Source: Bradyrhizobium sp.
GTDB lineage: Bacteria > Pseudomonadota > Alphaproteobacteria > Rhizobiales > Xanthobacteraceae
Assembly (NCBI RefSeq): GCF_022844465.1
Contig: NZ_JALHLP010000026.1
Span: 1 to 53,795 of the forward strand
Reading direction: 5' to 3'
DNA: 53,795 bases
Shown here: piece after piece, positions 50,768 through 53,795 of the stretch
Layout: every line of letters begins with the position of its first letter
Position numbering within the stretch: the stretch's first letter is position 1
Position numbers and translations under genes: made by a program
Notes under the pieces: generated by a model
Database searches by the model: none
Seen by the model: the letters and a program-made list of their open reading frames with translations, nothing else
Told to the model about the DNA's origin: nothing

Positions 50768-51226
50768 CTATTCCGCCGCGACGCCGGCGCGCCGCACGAT
50801 GATCGGCGAAAGCATTTCGCACAGCGCCACGCCGGCCGCATTGCGCACCACGCCCTTGAAGGTCACGATGCCGGTGTCGGGGCGGCTGCGCGACAGCCGC
50901 GCCTCCGCAACCTCGATCTCGAGCGTGAGGTCGTCGCCCGGGCGCAGCGGCGCCAGCCAGCGCAGTTCGTTGACGCCGGGCGAGCCCAGCGAGGCGGTGC
51001 GGCAAATGAAGCCGTCGAACATCATCCGCATCAGGATCGCGCAGAGGTGCCAGCCCGAACCGGACAGTCCCTGCAGCATCGAGGCATTGGCGGCCGCCTC
51101 GTCCAGATGCATCGGCTGCGGGTCGTACTCAGCGGCAAACGCCAGCATCTCCTCGCGCGTGACGTGGCGCGGTCCGAAGCTGCCGAAATGGCCGGGCTTG
51201 AAATCTTCGAATATCAGCGTCGTCAT
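50768..51226 (-). CDS. MaoC-family dehydratase, partner A
   Basis: The start at 51226 (MTTLIFEDFKPGHFGSFGPR) gives 152 residues; longer upstream frames would add a low-complexity leader. It has YDPQPMHLDEAAA (about 34-46), GLSGSGWHLCAIL and ELRWLAPLRPGDDLT, closely matching its neighbour. Both keep the Asp and His positions of the hydratase motif (D-P-Q-x-x-H). The pair probably works together in fatty-acid or polyhydroxyalkanoate-linked metabolism; the exact acyl-CoA is unclear. Confidence 0.92.
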   Translation of the reverse strand: MTTLIFEDFKPGHFGSFGPRHVTREEMLAFAAEYDPQPMHLDEAAANASMLQGLSGSGWHLCAILMRMMFDGFICRTASLGSPGVNELRWLAPLRPGDDLTLEIEVAEARLSRSRPDTGIVTFKGVVRNAAGVALCEMLSPIIVRRAGVAAE

Positions 51227-51413
51227 GATGGGGGATGGACCTTGAGGGAGCCTGATTGTGGCCGCTATTTGCGGCAATCTCAACCCGCCCACCCCGATGG
51301 CGCGTTCGCCGCGGGCGAGCAGCGGCCCTGGCGCTCGCCCTGACTTGCCCGAAGCAGCGTTCGGAGCTAGCCCTTGTTCCATCTGGTTGTCTGACTCGCC
51401 GGGAGAACTACCG

Positions 51414-51707
51414 ATGCTCGACTTTCAGGATCTGTTCCAGTGGGACCGCTTCATCACCCCCACGATCATCAAGACGTTCTACTGGCTGGCCATCTGCCTG
51501 ATCGCGCTGTTCGGCATCGCCGGCATTTTTTCCGGCCTCGCGGAGATGGCGATCAGCCCGTTCGGCGGGTTCATCCGGCTGTTGTCCGCGATCACCGGCG
51601 TCGTGGTCGGCGTGGTGTTTTCGCGCATCGCCGCGGAATTCGTCCTGATCGTGTTCCGCATCAACGAGCATCTCGGCGCCATCCGCGACCAGGGCCAGAT
51701 GCGGTAG
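51414..51707 (+). CDS. DUF4282 family membrane protein
   Basis: A 97-residue protein with two membrane helices (about 15-43 and 55-80) and a DUF4282-type N-terminus MLDFQDLFQWDRFITPTIIK. The C-terminal IVFRINEHLGAIRDQ fits the family. GGGAG precedes the ATG at 51414. Function unknown; it may be a small membrane-associated scaffold. It is followed by a family D repeat and converges with ychF. Confidence 0.88.
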   Translation: MLDFQDLFQWDRFITPTIIKTFYWLAICLIALFGIAGIFSGLAEMAISPFGGFIRLLSAITGVVVGVVFSRIAAEFVLIVFRINEHLGAIRDQGQMR

Positions 51708-51716
51708 GCAGCCCAC

Positions 51717-51835
51717 CGTCATTGCGAGCCACCGGGTCGCGCGAATGCGCGCCCGATGACAGGCTCCGCGAAGCAATCCATCTATCCCCGCGTCAAAGTA
51801 TGGATTGCTTCGTCGCTTTGTTTCTCGCAATGACG
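51717..51835. repeat. Dispersed palindromic repeat (family D), copy 2
   Basis: Outer arms CGTCATTGCGAG (51717-51728) and CTCGCAATGACG match those of 46713-46785, with TGGATTGCTTCGTCGCTT shared near the 3' end and an inserted CACCGGGTCGCGCG segment in the middle. It lies between the convergent DUF4282 and ychF genes. Confidence 0.85.
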
Positions 51836-51845
51836 TGGAGAAATC

Positions 51846-52943
51846 TCAGGTATTGAAGCGAAAATGCATCACGTCGCCGTCGGCGACGACATACTCTTTG
51901 CCTTCCAGCCGCAGCTTGCCGGCGTCGCGGGCGCCGGCTTCGCCGTTCAGCGCGACATAGTCGGCATAGGCGATGGTCTCGGCGCGGATGAAGCCCTTTT
52001 CGAAATCGGTATGGATCACGCCGGCCGCGGCGGGGGCCCTTGTGCCGCGGTTGACGGTCCAGGCGCGCGCCTCTTTCGGGCCCACCGTGAAATAGGTGAT
52101 GAGGTCGAGCAACTGATAGCCGGCGCGGATCAGGCGGTCGAGGCCGGCCTCCTCCAGCCCGAGCGTGTCGAGGAAATCGGCGCGCTCCTCGCGTGACAGG
52201 GTGGCGATCTCGGACTCGATCTTCGCCGAAATTACCACTGCGACCGCGCCTTCTTTCTTCGCATGCTCAAACACCTGCCTGGAAAAGCCGTTGCCGTCCT
52301 TCGCCGATCCTTCCTCGACGTTGCAGACGTACAGCACCGGCTTGGAGGTCAACAGGCCCAGCATGCCGAAGGCGCGTTCTTCCTCCGGCTTGCGCTCGAG
52401 AAACCGCGCCGGCTTGCCTTCGCGCAGCAGCACCAGCGCGCGGTTGACGAGGTCGAGTTGTTCCTTGGCGTCCTTGTCGTTGCCCTTGGCCTTTTTCGCC
52501 AGATTGTCGACCCGCTTCTCGAGGCTGTCGAGATCGGCCAGCATCAGTTCGGTTTCGATGGTCTCGATGTCGGCCAGCGGCGCGATCTTGCCCTCGACAT
52601 GGGTGATGTCGGAATCCTCGAAGCAGCGCACCACATGCGCCACCGCATCGACCTCGCGGATGGTGGCGAGGAACTGGTTGCCGAGACCTTCGCCCTTGGA
52701 CGCGCCGCGGACCAGGCCTGCGATATCGACGAAGGTGAGCCGGGTCGGAATGATCTGAGCGGAGCCCGCGATCGCCGCCAGTCGGTCGAGCCTGGGATCT
52801 GGCACCGCGACCTCACCGACATTCGGCTCGATGGTGCAGAACGGATAGTTGGCCGCCTGCGCCGCGGCGGTCTCGGTCAGCGCGTTGAACAGCGTCGACT
52901 TGCCGACATTGGGCAGGCCGACGATACCGCATTTGAATCCCAT
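51846..52943 (-). CDS. ychF: Redox-regulated ribosome-binding ATPase YchF
   Basis: The start at 52943 (MGFKCGIVGLPNVGKSTLFN) follows GAGGA, and gives 365 residues. Walker A GLPNVGKST is at 9-17, and the base-specificity motif reads NVEE (208-211) in place of NKxD, the YchF mark for ATP preference. A TGS domain ends the protein. YchF (OLA1 in eukaryotes) binds ribosomes and responds to oxidative stress. It lies 100 bp downstream of pth on the same strand, in the common rplY-pth-ychF order. Confidence 0.96.
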   Translation of the reverse strand: MGFKCGIVGLPNVGKSTLFNALTETAAAQAANYPFCTIEPNVGEVAVPDPRLDRLAAIAGSAQIIPTRLTFVDIAGLVRGASKGEGLGNQFLATIREVDAVAHVVRCFEDSDITHVEGKIAPLADIETIETELMLADLDSLEKRVDNLAKKAKGNDKDAKEQLDLVNRALVLLREGKPARFLERKPEEERAFGMLGLLTSKPVLYVCNVEEGSAKDGNGFSRQVFEHAKKEGAVAVVISAKIESEIATLSREERADFLDTLGLEEAGLDRLIRAGYQLLDLITYFTVGPKEARAWTVNRGTRAPAAAGVIHTDFEKGFIRAETIAYADYVALNGEAGARDAGKLRLEGKEYVVADGDVMHFRFNT

Positions 52944-53043
52944 TTCGTCCTCAATCTCGGTGTTCGCCATGCCCAGCCAAAGCAGTCCGCTTTACGCAGA
53001 CCGCGCAAATTTGGCTGCGATGCCGGCTATCGCGGTGGAGAGG

Positions 53044-53658
53044 TCACGCCGGCTTTTCGCCGGTGTCCTCATTCGGCGGAAAAAATCCTTTGGCCTGCAG
53101 CGCAAGATGCACCTTGTTCTGGAATGTCGAATCCTTGCCGATCGCCAGCAGTCCCGCATTGTCCGCAAGCGCGGCGCACAGCGCCTCGACCCAGGGGCGA
53201 TCGGTTTTAGCGAAGTCCGACAGCACGTGACTGTGCACCATCTCCTTGATGCCGGGATGCCCGATCCCGAGCCGCACGCGGCGATAATCGTTGCCGACAT
53301 GCGAGGAGATCGAGCGCAGCCCGTTGTGACCGGCAATGCCGCCGCCGACCTTGACGCGGACCTTCCCCGGCGGCAGTTCGAGTTCGTCCTGAAACACGGC
53401 GATCTCGCCGGCGCCGAGCTTGAAGAAGTTCGCGGCTTCCTGGACCGCGCGCCCGGACTCGTTCATGAAGGTCTGAGGCTTCAGCAGCACCACGCGTTCG
53501 CGATCGAGCGTACCTTCGGCGGTCTCGCCCTGAAAACGACGGCGCCATGGTGCGAAACCATGACGCCGCGCGATTTCATCGACGGCCATGAACCCGATAT
53601 TGTGCCGGTTGTTCGCGTGTTTCGCGCCGGGATTGCCGAGGCCAACAAACAGGTGCAT
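53044..53658 (-). CDS. pth: Peptidyl-tRNA hydrolase
   Basis: The enzyme releases tRNA from peptidyl-tRNA that has dropped from stalled ribosomes. The 204-residue product has the catalytic site in VGLGNPG (5-11) and NNRHNIGFMAV with His19, plus ILFQDELELP-type Asp region (VFQDELELPPGK) and GGGIAGHNGLRSI. The start is ATG 53658. It lies 21 bp downstream of rplY on the same strand and is followed by ychF. Confidence 0.96.
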   Translation of the reverse strand: MHLFVGLGNPGAKHANNRHNIGFMAVDEIARRHGFAPWRRRFQGETAEGTLDRERVVLLKPQTFMNESGRAVQEAANFFKLGAGEIAVFQDELELPPGKVRVKVGGGIAGHNGLRSISSHVGNDYRRVRLGIGHPGIKEMVHSHVLSDFAKTDRPWVEALCAALADNAGLLAIGKDSTFQNKVHLALQAKGFFPPNEDTGEKPA

Positions 53659-53679
53659 GACGCGGCATCCTGCCGCCGC

Positions 53680-53795
53680 TTACTTCTTCTTGTCGCCGCC
53701 ACCGGCCGGGGCTTTCGCACCCGCCGCTGGGGCCTTGGCACCTGCCGCTGGAGCCGCAGCGCCCGCTGCCGGCGCGGCCGCGCCCGCCGCCGGAG
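53680..53795 (-). CDS. rplY: 50S ribosomal protein L25 (CTC form), C-terminal end only
   Basis: The minus strand from the right edge to the stop at 53680 is open and reads as repeats of Ala, Pro and Gly (PAAGAAAPAAGAKAPAAGAK) ending GGGDKKK. Only the last 37 residues are in the window. The Ala-Pro tail and the place next to pth and ychF match the CTC-type L25 of Bradyrhizobiaceae; the ribosomal domain itself lies beyond the edge. Confidence 0.75.
   Translation of the reverse strand, partial: PAAGAAAPAAGAAAPAAGAKAPAAGAKAPAGGGDKKK

Overview
The window reads as chromosomal DNA from a high-GC alphaproteobacterium of the order Hyphomicrobiales, most likely Bradyrhizobium or a close relative in the Nitrobacteraceae. 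The basis is protein-level resemblance (long UvrB N-terminus, DUF992 protein, Ala-rich L25 tail, Omp25-type barrels), a serC-type leader before serC-serA, FixK-type boxes, and several families of short palindromic intergenic repeats. This is inference; there is no rRNA gene to settle it. I see no tRNA or rRNA gene, no CRISPR array and no transposase.

Layout. 1-1710: a truncated unknown gene and purA. 1711-2147: large hairpin repeats. 2148-11265: plus-strand genes (ybaK, two EamA exporters, an orphan MCE protein, an FMN hydroxy-acid oxidase, a Bug solute-binding protein, a 2-hydroxyacid dehydrogenase, a phytase-like esterase). 11408-17470: an enoyl-CoA hydratase and a stress-type group: a methyltransferase/erythromycin-esterase fusion, a frameshifted FtsH-like protease, a CBS-BON protein and ChaB. 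Two perfect TTGA-N6-TCAA (FixK/FNR-type) boxes sit in front of this group. 17488-20463: serA and serC. 20598-26896: small genes, GNAT, GST, two outer-membrane barrels, a fosmidomycin-resistance-type exporter and glmM. 27214-33698: lactate/glycolate oxidase, aroE, EF-G-like GTPase, DUF992 protein, aspartate aminotransferase. 34188-43404: metabolic and envelope genes (GST, sugar dehydrogenase, GNAT, aldo/keto reductase, CWC protein plus methyltransferase, barrel protein, TauE/SafE exporter, flavoprotein). 43464-46667: a very long uvrB that has absorbed two copies of an intergenic repeat in frame. 46856-47908: a DpnI-family methyl-dependent restriction enzyme and a zinc-ribbon partner. 47909-50134: a structured repeat-like element and small genes. 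50276-53795: a MaoC pair, a DUF4282 protein, ychF, pth and the 3' end of rplY.

The points most worth attention are: (a) the DpnI homologue, of low GC, next to uvrB; (b) the FixK-box-flanked cluster with a PCMT-erythromycin esterase fusion and a split FtsH-like protease; (c) palindromic repeats translated inside uvrB; (d) the folded element at about 48,276-48,660; (e) an EF-G-like protein lacking the usual switch residues.
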